Below are positions 5,831 to 11,965 of a stretch of 11,965 nt of DNA, one piece after another. This DNA is from Candidatus Bathyarchaeota archaeon (GTDB lineage Archaea; Thermoproteota; Bathyarchaeia; TCS64). The notes beneath the pieces were generated by a model. It saw only the letters and a program-made list of their open reading frames with translations. It ran no database searches and had not been told where the DNA came from. The stretch spans positions 1 to 11,965 of the forward strand of contig JAEHCT010000021.1 of the NCBI GenBank assembly GCA_020697635.1. Reading direction: 5' to 3'. Each line of letters starts with the position of its first letter. The first letter of the stretch is position 1. Both the position numbers and the translations under genes were made by a program.

Positions 5831-6754
5831 ATGCGGTTCACCTTGAATGAATCACCTCGAAAGCTTCACGTTGCCGCCGCGCAGATCGGCCCCATATACG
5901 AGAACGAGTCCCGGGGGGAAGTGGTGGAACGCCTCATAGACCTTATGGAGGAGGCCGCCAGGAGGAAAGCCCAGCTCGTATGTTACACGGAGTGCGCCCT
6001 GTCCACATTCTTCCCGAGGATGCTGCTGTCGGACGAAGAGCTTCTGAAATACTTCGAGAAATCCATGCCAAGCCCCGCCACGCAGCCCCTCTTTGACAGG
6101 GCCAAGGACCTGGGCATAGGATTCCACCTGGGGTACGCTGAGCTAAGCGAAGACGGCAGGTACAACACCTCCATACTCGTCGACGCCGAAGGCCGCATCG
6201 TAGGGAAGTATAGAAAGGCCCACATCCCGGGGACCGCGGAGCCTGTGCCTGAGCAAAGGTTCCAGCACCTTGAGAGGAGGTACTTCAAGGAGGGAGACAC
6301 GGGGTTCAAGGTTTGGGACGCCTTCGGCTGCAGGGTCGGCATGGCCATCTGCAACGACAGACGGTGGCCCGAGACCTGGCGGTGCATGGGGATCCAGGGA
6401 GTGGAGCTGGTCATAGTCGGCTGGAACACGCCGTTGACCCACTACAGGAAGGCGAAATCGTACAGCAGGCTGGCGGAGTTCCACAACAAGCTCTCCATGC
6501 AGGCCGGGTGCTACCAGAACGGCACATGGGCGGTGGGGGTCGCACACTGCGGAGAGGAGGAGCCAGGCTACATCCTCATGGGCCAGAGCATGATCGTGTC
6601 ACCGCTTGGCGAGATCGTCGCCATGTCCTACGTCAACGAGGACGACCTCGTAGACGCCGTGATAGACCTAGACCTCTGTAGGGAGATCAAGGAAGGGGTG
6701 TTCAACTTCGAGTTGTACCGCCGCCCCGACCTATACAAATTGATCGTGCAGTGA
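5831..6754 (+). CDS. N-carbamoyl-D-amino-acid hydrolase (nitrilase superfamily)
   Basis: This is a 307-aa cytosolic carbon-nitrogen hydrolase, close to the 304-aa Agrobacterium D-carbamoylase in length and, as I recall that sequence, in many segments. These include TFFPR at 59-63, NTSILVD at 112-118, FQHLERRYF at 144-152, CNDRRWPETWR at 174-184, and the C-terminal FNFELYRRPDLYKLI. The nitrilase triad is intact: Glu54, Lys129 and Cys174. The family hydrolyses N-carbamoyl-D-amino acids to the D-amino acid, CO2 and ammonia, usually after a hydantoinase step. The ATG at 5831 follows a G-rich stretch (GGTTGGTGG). An in-frame ATG at 5807 would overlap the zinc-ribbon gene and lacks a binding site. 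It lies 16 bp downstream of that gene and converges on an amidohydrolase gene. The close match to bacterial enzymes suggests past transfer. Beta-ureidopropionase-like activity is a less likely alternative. Confidence 0.88.
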   Translation: MRFTLNESPRKLHVAAAQIGPIYENESRGEVVERLIDLMEEAARRKAQLVCYTECALSTFFPRMLLSDEELLKYFEKSMPSPATQPLFDRAKDLGIGFHLGYAELSEDGRYNTSILVDAEGRIVGKYRKAHIPGTAEPVPEQRFQHLERRYFKEGDTGFKVWDAFGCRVGMAICNDRRWPETWRCMGIQGVELVIVGWNTPLTHYRKAKSYSRLAEFHNKLSMQAGCYQNGTWAVGVAHCGEEEPGYILMGQSMIVSPLGEIVAMSYVNEDDLVDAVIDLDLCREIKEGVFNFELYRRPDLYKLIVQ

Positions 6755-6776
6755 AGTCACAGGGCAAAATTGTCCC

Positions 6777-6886
6777 CAAATATTTATGCATCAATCCGTC
6801 AGACAGAGCCTGTTGAAACTATGATAGAACAGCTTAGTTCTTCTCTCAACCTGTCTGTGTGTATGTCTATAGGCATTTTTTCTTTA
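6777..6886 (+). ncRNA. Candidate small structured RNA or 3'-UTR element in the convergent spacer
   Basis: AAATATTTATG at 6778-6788 looks like a TATA box, placing a start near 6809. Nested arms follow: CAGACAG (6800-6806) with CTGTCTG (6851-6857), GTTG (6812-6815) with CAAC (6847-6850), and AGAAC (6826-6830) with GTTCT (6837-6841) around a 6-nt loop. A T6 run then comes at 6876-6881. Because the 5' arm overlaps the predicted start, the structure may belong to the hydrolase transcript instead. Confidence 0.3.
6876..6885 (+). terminator. T-rich transcription terminator for the plus-strand operon
   Basis: TTTTTTCTTT lies 122 nt after the N-carbamoylase stop and 18 nt after the outer arm of the inverted repeat at 6800-6857. 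Archaeal terminators are typically T-runs of this kind. Confidence 0.5.
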
Positions 6887-6894
6887 CTATATCG

Positions 6895-6900
6895 AAAAAA
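6895..6900 (-). terminator. T-run terminator for the amidohydrolase operon
   Basis: A6 on plus is T6 on minus, 18 nt past the amidohydrolase stop. Together with the plus-strand T-run it makes a compact back-to-back terminator between the convergent operons. Confidence 0.45.
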
Positions 6901-6918
6901 TGATTGGTTCCCAGCACG

Positions 6919-8529
6919 CTACTTGCGGTATACAACTTCCCCGTGGATGATAGTCATCAACGTCTGGACGTTCTTCAGGTCGCGTAGGTCGATGGTCAGC
7001 GGGTCCCGGTCCACGACCACCAAGTCGGCGAGCTTCCCCTCCTCGATGCTTCCTTTGACGTCCTCCTCGTGTGCGGCGTAGGCGCCGTCGATGGTGTACG
7101 CCCTTATGGCCTCCAACGGGGTGCACCCCTTCCCGGCGTAGAGCACCTGGCCACCGCTGGACCTGCGGGTCACCATGCCGTAGATGCCGAGCCACGGGTT
7201 GCTGCTGCAGACGGGGCAGTCGCTGTGCCCCGGCGCCGGGATTCCGCGGTCTATGAGGGCCCTGTGGGGCCACATCCACTTCATCTCCTCCATGCCCCTG
7301 TGCTTCTGGTAGGCGTCGCCCAGGTCGTGAATGAAGCCTGTCGCCGAAGCGTCGATGACACCTAGTTCCAGCAGCCTGTCTTGGAGGGGGGGCGTGACGT
7401 AGCAGCAGTGCTCTATCCTGTGCCTGTGATCCGGCCACGGCTTCTCTTCTAGGGCCGCCTCTAATGCGTCGAGGGCCAGGCCGATGCCCCTGTCCCCGAT
7501 GCCGTCCAGCCCCACCCTGAGGCCCGCGAGGTGCGCCCTCCTCACCCTGTCAGCTATGTCGTCGTAGTCGTACAGGAGTATCCCGTAGTTGTCAGGCTCC
7601 CCTACGTAGGGCTCGTTATACGCGGCCGTGCGCCCGCTGGTGCTGGTGTCGTAGACCCATTCTATCTCGGTGATCTTCAGCCACTCGTCCCCGAACGGTG
7701 TCTGTATCCCTGAGGCGATGAGGCTCTCAAGCATCCCCTCCTCGCGACCACTCATGTGGACGCAGAACCTCATGCCCAGTTCACCGGTTCGCCGCAGGAT
7801 CTGCATCGCCTTGAACTCCGTAGAGTCAGTCATGCTGGCGTGGATTGTGGTGAGGCCGTTGGCTACCAGCTCCTCGACCACCAAGGGGAGGCCCTGCAGG
7901 TACTCGTCCAATGTGTGCTCGGGTATCCTGACGTAGACCAAGTCCTTCGCGGCCTCAAGGAGGACGCCTGTGGGGACACCCGATTCGTCTCTCATGATCT
8001 TGCCGTGCGGCGGATCTGGTGTGTCCTTCGTTATCCCGGCGGCCTCCAGCGCTAGGCTGTTGACCACGCCCACGTGGCCGTCGCGCCTCTGTATGTAGAG
8101 GGGGTTCTCCGGGGTGACCGTGTCCAGCTCCCAGCGTGAGGGGTACCTTCCCAGCTTCATGTTGTCGAGGCGGTACCCCAGCAGCCAGCTACCCTGTGGA
8201 GCGCCGTCGGCTTTGGCTTTTATGCGTTGGAGGAGCCCGTCCACCGTGTCCACGTCCGGGCCGCAGGGGACGCCTCTGACGAGGAACACGCCATAGGAGC
8301 CGGGGTGCATGTGGCTATCGATGAGTCCCGGCAGCATGGTGTGACCCTCGAGGTCATGCACCTGTGTGCCCTCGCCGACGACCCCGCCGACGTAGTCGTC
8401 TGAGCCCACCCTAAGTATCCTGCCGCCCTTGACAGCAACGGCCTCGGCGACGATGTCGTACTCGTCCACCGTGATGATCTTGCCGTTGACGAAGGCGACG
8501 CCGGCGCAGAGATCGCTTGGAGCAACCAT
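6919..8529 (-). CDS. YtcJ-type metal-dependent amidohydrolase (amidohydrolase family 3)
   Basis: This is a 536-aa cytosolic TIM-barrel amidohydrolase of usual family length. A small N-terminal beta domain (VNGKIITVDE, 14-23) leads to LPGLIDSHMHP, with the HxH metal pair His73 and His75. Also visible are HRIEH (370-374), the catalytic-type aspartate in GHSDCPV (Asp437), VTRR (453-456), AYTIDGAYA (477-485) and the closing GKLADLVVVDRDP (498-510). YtcJ relatives cleave N-acyl or N-formyl amides and similar bonds. The position where relatives usually have a histidine (the HAxGD motif) is DGIGD here, with Asp342. The true substrate is not evident; a hydantoinase-like, N-acyl-amino-acid or formamide substrate is possible. 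It starts 36 bp after the GAF gene's stop, with no clear binding site, so it is probably cotranscribed with it. It converges on the N-carbamoylase. Confidence 0.82.
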   Translation of the reverse strand: MVAPSDLCAGVAFVNGKIITVDEYDIVAEAVAVKGGRILRVGSDDYVGGVVGEGTQVHDLEGHTMLPGLIDSHMHPGSYGVFLVRGVPCGPDVDTVDGLLQRIKAKADGAPQGSWLLGYRLDNMKLGRYPSRWELDTVTPENPLYIQRRDGHVGVVNSLALEAAGITKDTPDPPHGKIMRDESGVPTGVLLEAAKDLVYVRIPEHTLDEYLQGLPLVVEELVANGLTTIHASMTDSTEFKAMQILRRTGELGMRFCVHMSGREEGMLESLIASGIQTPFGDEWLKITEIEWVYDTSTSGRTAAYNEPYVGEPDNYGILLYDYDDIADRVRRAHLAGLRVGLDGIGDRGIGLALDALEAALEEKPWPDHRHRIEHCCYVTPPLQDRLLELGVIDASATGFIHDLGDAYQKHRGMEEMKWMWPHRALIDRGIPAPGHSDCPVCSSNPWLGIYGMVTRRSSGGQVLYAGKGCTPLEAIRAYTIDGAYAAHEEDVKGSIEEGKLADLVVVDRDPLTIDLRDLKNVQTLMTIIHGEVVYRK

Positions 8530-8565
8530 GTGTAAGTGATCTGGGGCGTCGATACTTGAAGCCTG

Positions 8566-9804
8566 CTAGTCATCGAGGAGGCTCTGCAGCTTCAAGAGCA
8601 GCCTCCCGTCAAGGTCAAGCACGTTCTTGAGGTGGAGCCAGCTCTTCACCAGCTGCTCGCCCCCCGTCTGGGGGACATCCGGGTAGTCGATCCCATCTTG
8701 GTCTATCTGTGTGATGGAGATGTCCTCGGTGACGAGGGTCAGGAGGTGCCGCACCTCCTCGTCGCTGAGTATCAACGCGTACCTGTCGAGCTGGGTCTGC
8801 CACTCACTCTTCTCCCTGTGCTCGAGTATCCTGAACAACTGCTCGCTGACCGCGTACAGCAGCTTCACCTCTTCCTCTAGGAAGGGGCCTTTGAAGCTCT
8901 CTGGCTTCTCCTCTAGGTAGTGGACCTCAACGGATCCCATCGTCTTGTCGTAGACTCTGATGGACGACTCGATGCGCCACTGGGTCTCCCTGAACCCGTC
9001 GGTCTTGAACTCCTTGTCCTTCACGACGATGCGGGCGACGGCGGCCTCAGGGTACTGCATCCCAGCCGGTAACAGTTCAACGATCCCCTGGACAGTCTCC
9101 TCGAGGGTCAGGTCGGGCTTTTCAAGCAGTTCGGAGACGTTGTACAGGGCGTTGAGCTCCCTGAGCCTGAGCATGTAGCGGTAGAGCAGCCTCTCGCGCT
9201 CCACCTCGGCCTTCTTCCTTCGCTCCTCCTCATTCATGTGGGCGAGCGCTATGCCTATGCTCTCCCCCAGCCCCTCAAGGAAACGTATCATCTCCTCGGT
9301 GTACCTTCCTTCGCCCTCGTCGTTGAGCTGAAGCAGCCCGATTATACTGTCCTTGCTGCGTAATGGTATGAGCGCCACCGACTCGTAGCCTTGGGCGTTA
9401 CAGACGTTCCTCGTGTGGGTGAGCCTGTCTTCGTCTGTGGTGTCACTTAGCAGCTCCGAGGTGTTGTTTGAGTGGAAGCTGCCTCCCTCCGTGAAGAAGG
9501 GCTTGGAGCCGTCCGTGCGTCCCTGTATAACGAGGCCGCACATGCACTCCAAGGCCGGCTTCCCCTCGCTGTCCCTGATCAGGTTTCCGTCTTCGTAGCT
9601 GCAGAGGCTGCTCTCTGTCTCTACGTGTATGTCGCTGAACCCGTCGTAGTAATAGTAGGGGTAGTCGTCTTCGTTCCTGAGCCTGATCCCCACCGCCGAG
9701 ACGCCCGTGAACTCCTTGACAGCGGTCAGTATCTGCTCGATGGCCTCGTCTGGGGTCTCGGCTCGGTTCAGCCTCTGGAGAACCTCTAATGCTAGGTGCT
9801 GCAA
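8566..9804 (-). CDS. GAF-domain sensor protein without an output kinase
   Basis: This is a 412-aa soluble protein. A first GAF domain spans about 15-190 and carries a characteristic Cys pattern: Cys68, CMCG at 87-90, then GGSFHSNNTSELL (107-119), TRNVC (131-135) and GYESVALIPLR (139-149) leading to IIGLLQLND. This type of GAF is common in archaeal and bacterial sensor kinases. A charged, heptad-like helix at about 192-222 links to a second GAF-like or related domain (about 225-355) and a helical tail. No histidine-kinase, cyclase or DNA-binding domain is seen, so it may signal by protein contact. The cysteines could bind a cofactor or sense redox state. The start is TTG: GGTGA lies 7 nt upstream, and the frame holds no earlier ATG after an upstream TAA. 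It is the first gene of the operon with the amidohydrolase. Confidence 0.78.
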   Translation of the reverse strand: MQHLALEVLQRLNRAETPDEAIEQILTAVKEFTGVSAVGIRLRNEDDYPYYYYDGFSDIHVETESSLCSYEDGNLIRDSEGKPALECMCGLVIQGRTDGSKPFFTEGGSFHSNNTSELLSDTTDEDRLTHTRNVCNAQGYESVALIPLRSKDSIIGLLQLNDEGEGRYTEEMIRFLEGLGESIGIALAHMNEEERRKKAEVERERLLYRYMLRLRELNALYNVSELLEKPDLTLEETVQGIVELLPAGMQYPEAAVARIVVKDKEFKTDGFRETQWRIESSIRVYDKTMGSVEVHYLEEKPESFKGPFLEEEVKLLYAVSEQLFRILEHREKSEWQTQLDRYALILSDEEVRHLLTLVTEDISITQIDQDGIDYPDVPQTGGEQLVKSWLHLKNVLDLDGRLLLKLQSLLDD

Positions 9805-9837
9805 GGTGGATTCACCAATATATCTCTGGTTTCTGTC

Positions 9838-9849
9838 CTTAAATTATGG
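9838..9849 (-). promoter_or_regulatory. TATA-like box of the GAF-amidohydrolase operon
   Basis: CCATAATTTAAG on the minus strand. A start about 26 bp downstream falls near 9817, one base before the GGTGA site at 9816-9812 that serves the TTG start at 9804. An A8 run on the coding strand (9863-9870) lies just upstream. Confidence 0.4.
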
Positions 9850-9894
9850 CTTCAAGTAGAAATTTTTTTTGTATGTTTACTTGGATCTCCCGGG

Positions 9895-10842
9895 TCATCG
9901 GACTTTCAGCGTGGGAGACGGATCGTCGGCGTTCAGAGGCGTACCATCCAACGTGAGTATATAGCCATAGTCCCCGGGCTCATCGGGGGTGTACTGGAAG
10001 ACGTACACCGCCTCACTGTCAGGGGCGACGTTCACCTCCTTCGTTATGCTCCCCACGGCAACGCCATCCTTATGGATCGTGCAAATGACGTTCTCCCTGA
10101 GGCTGTGGACGCGCGTCGGGTTAACGAACGAGACGGACACCATGACCGGCTGCCCGGTCGAGACGCTGCTCACGGCGGCACCGTCCAGGCCTCTCCACTC
10201 CGAGGAACCGTACAGGACGTGAGGCGCCTCCACCAGGGGGTATCGGGTCGTCGAGAACGGCAGCCACGTCTCCAGGAACCAGAGGTGGGCCCTGACTCTC
10301 CCCCTGACCTCCATCTTCACCTCGCCGGAGTACCGCCCAGAGGCCCCCATAATCGTGGAACGGAGGAACGAGGCGTCGCCGACCCTGAGCTCCACCCCAC
10401 GGTCCACCAAGCCCAAGTAGGACACCTTCTCCTTACGGAAGGCATAGGTCTCCTGGACGAAGACTTCGTCCTCGACAAACAGCTCCAGCTCCACGTCGGA
10501 GACGGAGGGCTGGCGGACAGTGACGGCGCTCAGGGTGACGCTTATGATCCACCGCCTGGCGTAGTCGGGCGTCTCGGTGACCAGCTTGGTCTCGTCGTCG
10601 ACGGCGGGGAGGGTGATCGCCAGCCCGAAGCCCAGGTCGGGGACGCCGCCTGAGAGCACGTCCCTGAGGTACCCCGACATCTCCTCCTCGCTGACGCTGA
10701 ACAGCACCTTGAGGCTCTTCAGCTCCTCGTAGCTCGCGTAGAAGCTGCCCATCTCCCGTCCCGCCATGATGGCCATGAAGATGAGCACCAGCGTCAACGC
10801 ACTAACTATGTCGCCCCTCTCGATTGGCCTGGGTTTAGCCAT
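9895..10842 (-). CDS. Membrane-anchored extracytoplasmic protein with C-terminal Ig-like domain, function unknown
   Basis: I do not recognise a named family over the whole 315-aa length. Residues 12-28 form one hydrophobic helix after the basic MAKPRPIERG start, so it is an N-anchored protein with its bulk outside the cell. Residues about 95-200 alternate in beta fashion, suggesting one domain. From about 228 to 315 the pattern (GQPVMVSVSFVNPT, then VNVAPDSEAVYVFQYTPDEPGDYGY) resembles CARDB/BACON-like Ig-type beta-sandwiches, common in archaeal cell-surface proteins. It has one cysteine (254), so no disulfide. The ATG at 10842 sits about 28 bp from a TATA-like ACTATATTC, suggesting a nearly leaderless message. 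Its 3' end is 90 bp upstream of the GAF operon on the same strand, but that operon has its own promoter signal. It is divergent from the DUF362 gene. Confidence 0.7.
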   Translation of the reverse strand: MAKPRPIERGDIVSALTLVLIFMAIMAGREMGSFYASYEELKSLKVLFSVSEEEMSGYLRDVLSGGVPDLGFGLAITLPAVDDETKLVTETPDYARRWIISVTLSAVTVRQPSVSDVELELFVEDEVFVQETYAFRKEKVSYLGLVDRGVELRVGDASFLRSTIMGASGRYSGEVKMEVRGRVRAHLWFLETWLPFSTTRYPLVEAPHVLYGSSEWRGLDGAAVSSVSTGQPVMVSVSFVNPTRVHSLRENVICTIHKDGVAVGSITKEVNVAPDSEAVYVFQYTPDEPGDYGYILTLDGTPLNADDPSPTLKVR

Positions 10843-10943
10843 CTCTCAAAGGATGGGAAGTCCTAGAATATAGTAGTTATCGATGTCGTGGGGACCGCTC
10901 ACGTTATACAGGCATATGGACACTCATGACACCGTGAACCAGG
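10843..10943. promoter_or_regulatory. Divergent promoter region between surface-protein gene and DUF362 gene
   Basis: On plus, GTTATACA at 10903-10910 predicts a start near 10932, just before GTGA at 10934-10937 and the TTG start at 10944. On minus, an ACTATATTC-like box at about 10866-10874 predicts a start near 10844, almost at the ATG at 10842. The two promoters do not overlap. Confidence 0.4.
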
Positions 10944-11936
10944 TTGCATAGACTGGGCTCTGTCACCGTGGACAGGGTGAAGACAGGAAGGGACCTGAGG
11001 AAGAGCCTGGAGGGGCGGCTCCCCAAGACCGAGGTGCTGCTCATAAAGCCCAACTGGTACAGCCCCCACCCCAGCAACTACACCGACGCGGACGCCCTCC
11101 GCATGGTCATGGAGGCCGTCGACGCCAAGGTGATAGTCGTCGAGGGCTACAGCATGGACAGGCAGGATGGATCGATGAGCTTCACGGTGGATGGCGAGAA
11201 GGTGGACTGGGGCTGGCTCATGCGTAACCCCAGCTGGGAGTGGGCGAAGGAGGAGGACCGCTGGGACCAGATCCGCTCCCAGGACCGGTGGTTCAGGGAC
11301 GAACATGGCTTCACCGACCTCTTCCAGGAGCACGGAGCCGATTATGTCAACGCGACCGAGGAGATATGGATGGGAAACACTGTGGAGAGCCGCAGAGTCA
11401 AGAAACGGGTCGAGGAACGGTACCCCGCCGCGTCCACCGAGGAGATCTACGGCTTCATGCCCAGACGCCTCGCCGCCCACATGGGGTTCCCCATGGTCAG
11501 CCTGGGCCGCGTCAAGGGCTACGGGGGAGAGTACCCGAGCCTCTCGCTTAAGAACATGTTCGGCCTCATCCCGGACCCGTTGAGGACTTGGTGGCACGGC
11601 CCCGACAACGCCAGGCTCGACCAGAGCATCATGGACATCACCAAGCTCTACGCCTCGTACTTCAACCTATACGGGATCAACGAGGCCGTGAAGACCTTCG
11701 TCGCCACGGACCCCGAGGGAGAGGTCAAGGCGCCCTGGGGCAGGTACGCGGTGAAGCCAGGCCACGGGCTGGTGGCTCACAGCCCCAACCTCCTAGAGCT
11801 GGACGCCGTCACATGCGGCCTCATGGACGTGGACCCCGCGAAGGTGGGCTACCTCCAGAGAGGCAGAGAGGTGTTCACAGGGTACAGCGTCGATGATGTG
11901 GAGAGAGCCGAGACGCTGAGTCGTCATTACCTGTAG
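10944..11936 (+). CDS. DUF362-family protein
   Basis: This is a 330-aa DUF362 (COG2006-type) protein. Family marks are VLLIKPNWYSP at 31-41, the TDADALRMVMEAV segment at 47-59, VIVVEGY at 63-69, the late VSLGRVKGYGGEYPSLSLKN (185-204) with MFGLIPD after it, and His218 in the WWHG segment. The biochemical role of the family is not settled; some members carry ferredoxin-type iron-sulfur domains, but this one has a single cysteine (291) and no cluster. An unusual insert at 80-120 holds six tryptophans (89, 91, 98, 100, 107, 116). The start is TTG: an in-frame TGA lies at 10935-10937, and GTGA sits 6 nt upstream. A GTG at 10968 is the only other early choice and would cut off the first beta strand. 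It stands as a single gene at the right edge, with only 29 bp following. Confidence 0.8.
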   Translation: MHRLGSVTVDRVKTGRDLRKSLEGRLPKTEVLLIKPNWYSPHPSNYTDADALRMVMEAVDAKVIVVEGYSMDRQDGSMSFTVDGEKVDWGWLMRNPSWEWAKEEDRWDQIRSQDRWFRDEHGFTDLFQEHGADYVNATEEIWMGNTVESRRVKKRVEERYPAASTEEIYGFMPRRLAAHMGFPMVSLGRVKGYGGEYPSLSLKNMFGLIPDPLRTWWHGPDNARLDQSIMDITKLYASYFNLYGINEAVKTFVATDPEGEVKAPWGRYAVKPGHGLVAHSPNLLELDAVTCGLMDVDPAKVGYLQRGREVFTGYSVDDVERAETLSRHYL

Positions 11937-11965
11937 CTGTAGCTAAGGACTTTAACAAAAAACCA

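Noticed and set aside
6761..6775. GGGCAAAATTGTCCC as a terminator hairpin
   Set aside because: Pairing needs a bulge and leaves a 2-nt loop, so it is unlikely to fold.
9863..9870. T8 run as a terminator
   Set aside because: Both flanking genes are on the minus strand, where it reads as A8, and no plus-strand gene ends here. It fits better as AT-rich promoter context of the GAF gene.
9796..10653. 285-codon plus frame
   Set aside because: It is antisense to the membrane-anchored protein and has no domain pattern. The minus frame has a start, a membrane helix and an Ig-like domain.
10899..11597. 232-codon minus frame
   Set aside because: It is a shadow of the DUF362 gene, which carries conserved family blocks.

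Overview
The window reads as archaeal chromosomal DNA of moderately high GC. The grounds are an AbrB-PhoU phosphate-uptake-type regulator, a winged-helix regulator with the archaeal FilR1-type effector domain, Shine-Dalgarno sites of the GGTGA/GAGG type, frequent TTG and GTG starts, and TATA-like boxes about 25-40 bp upstream of genes instead of bacterial -35/-10 pairs. A TACK-group lineage such as Bathyarchaeia is a guess from gene content; nothing here proves the taxon. There are no rRNA, tRNA or CRISPR features and no recognisable transposase.

Layout. From 1 to 3084 there are three minus-strand genes: a small unknown protein, a multi-pass DUF1624/HGSNAT-type membrane protein, and a membrane-anchored beta-lactamase-fold serine hydrolase that runs off the left edge. 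Divergent from them (3163-3951, plus) is a FilR1-type HTH regulator, the obvious candidate to control them. A 377-bp gene-free stretch (3952-4328) holds an 86-bp nested inverted repeat flanked by TTA on both sides, which could be a MITE-like element or a structured RNA. Next is a minus-strand AbrB-PhoU regulator (about 4329-5339).

From 5367 to 5589 there is an AT-rich divergent promoter region with two tiny overlapping leader reading frames. They precede a 74-aa zinc-ribbon protein and an N-carbamoyl-D-amino-acid hydrolase (5831-6754, plus). A structured 164-bp convergent spacer follows. Beyond it, on the minus strand, are a YtcJ-type metal-dependent amidohydrolase (6919-8529) and, upstream of it, a cysteine-containing GAF-domain sensor (8566-9804), which look like one operon. 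A membrane-anchored extracytoplasmic protein (9895-10842, minus) and a DUF362 protein (10944-11936, plus) diverge at the right end.

How the genes may fit together. The N-carbamoylase and the amidohydrolase lie tail to tail. Their chemistry (hydrolysis of cyclic or linear amides, then of N-carbamoyl groups) suggests a scavenging module for D-amino-acid, hydantoin-like or pyrimidine-derived nitrogen, with the GAF protein as a possible ligand or redox sensor. That link is inference from adjacency. The left cluster looks like a separate cell-surface module (acyl transfer plus a surface serine hydrolase) under a FilR1-type switch.
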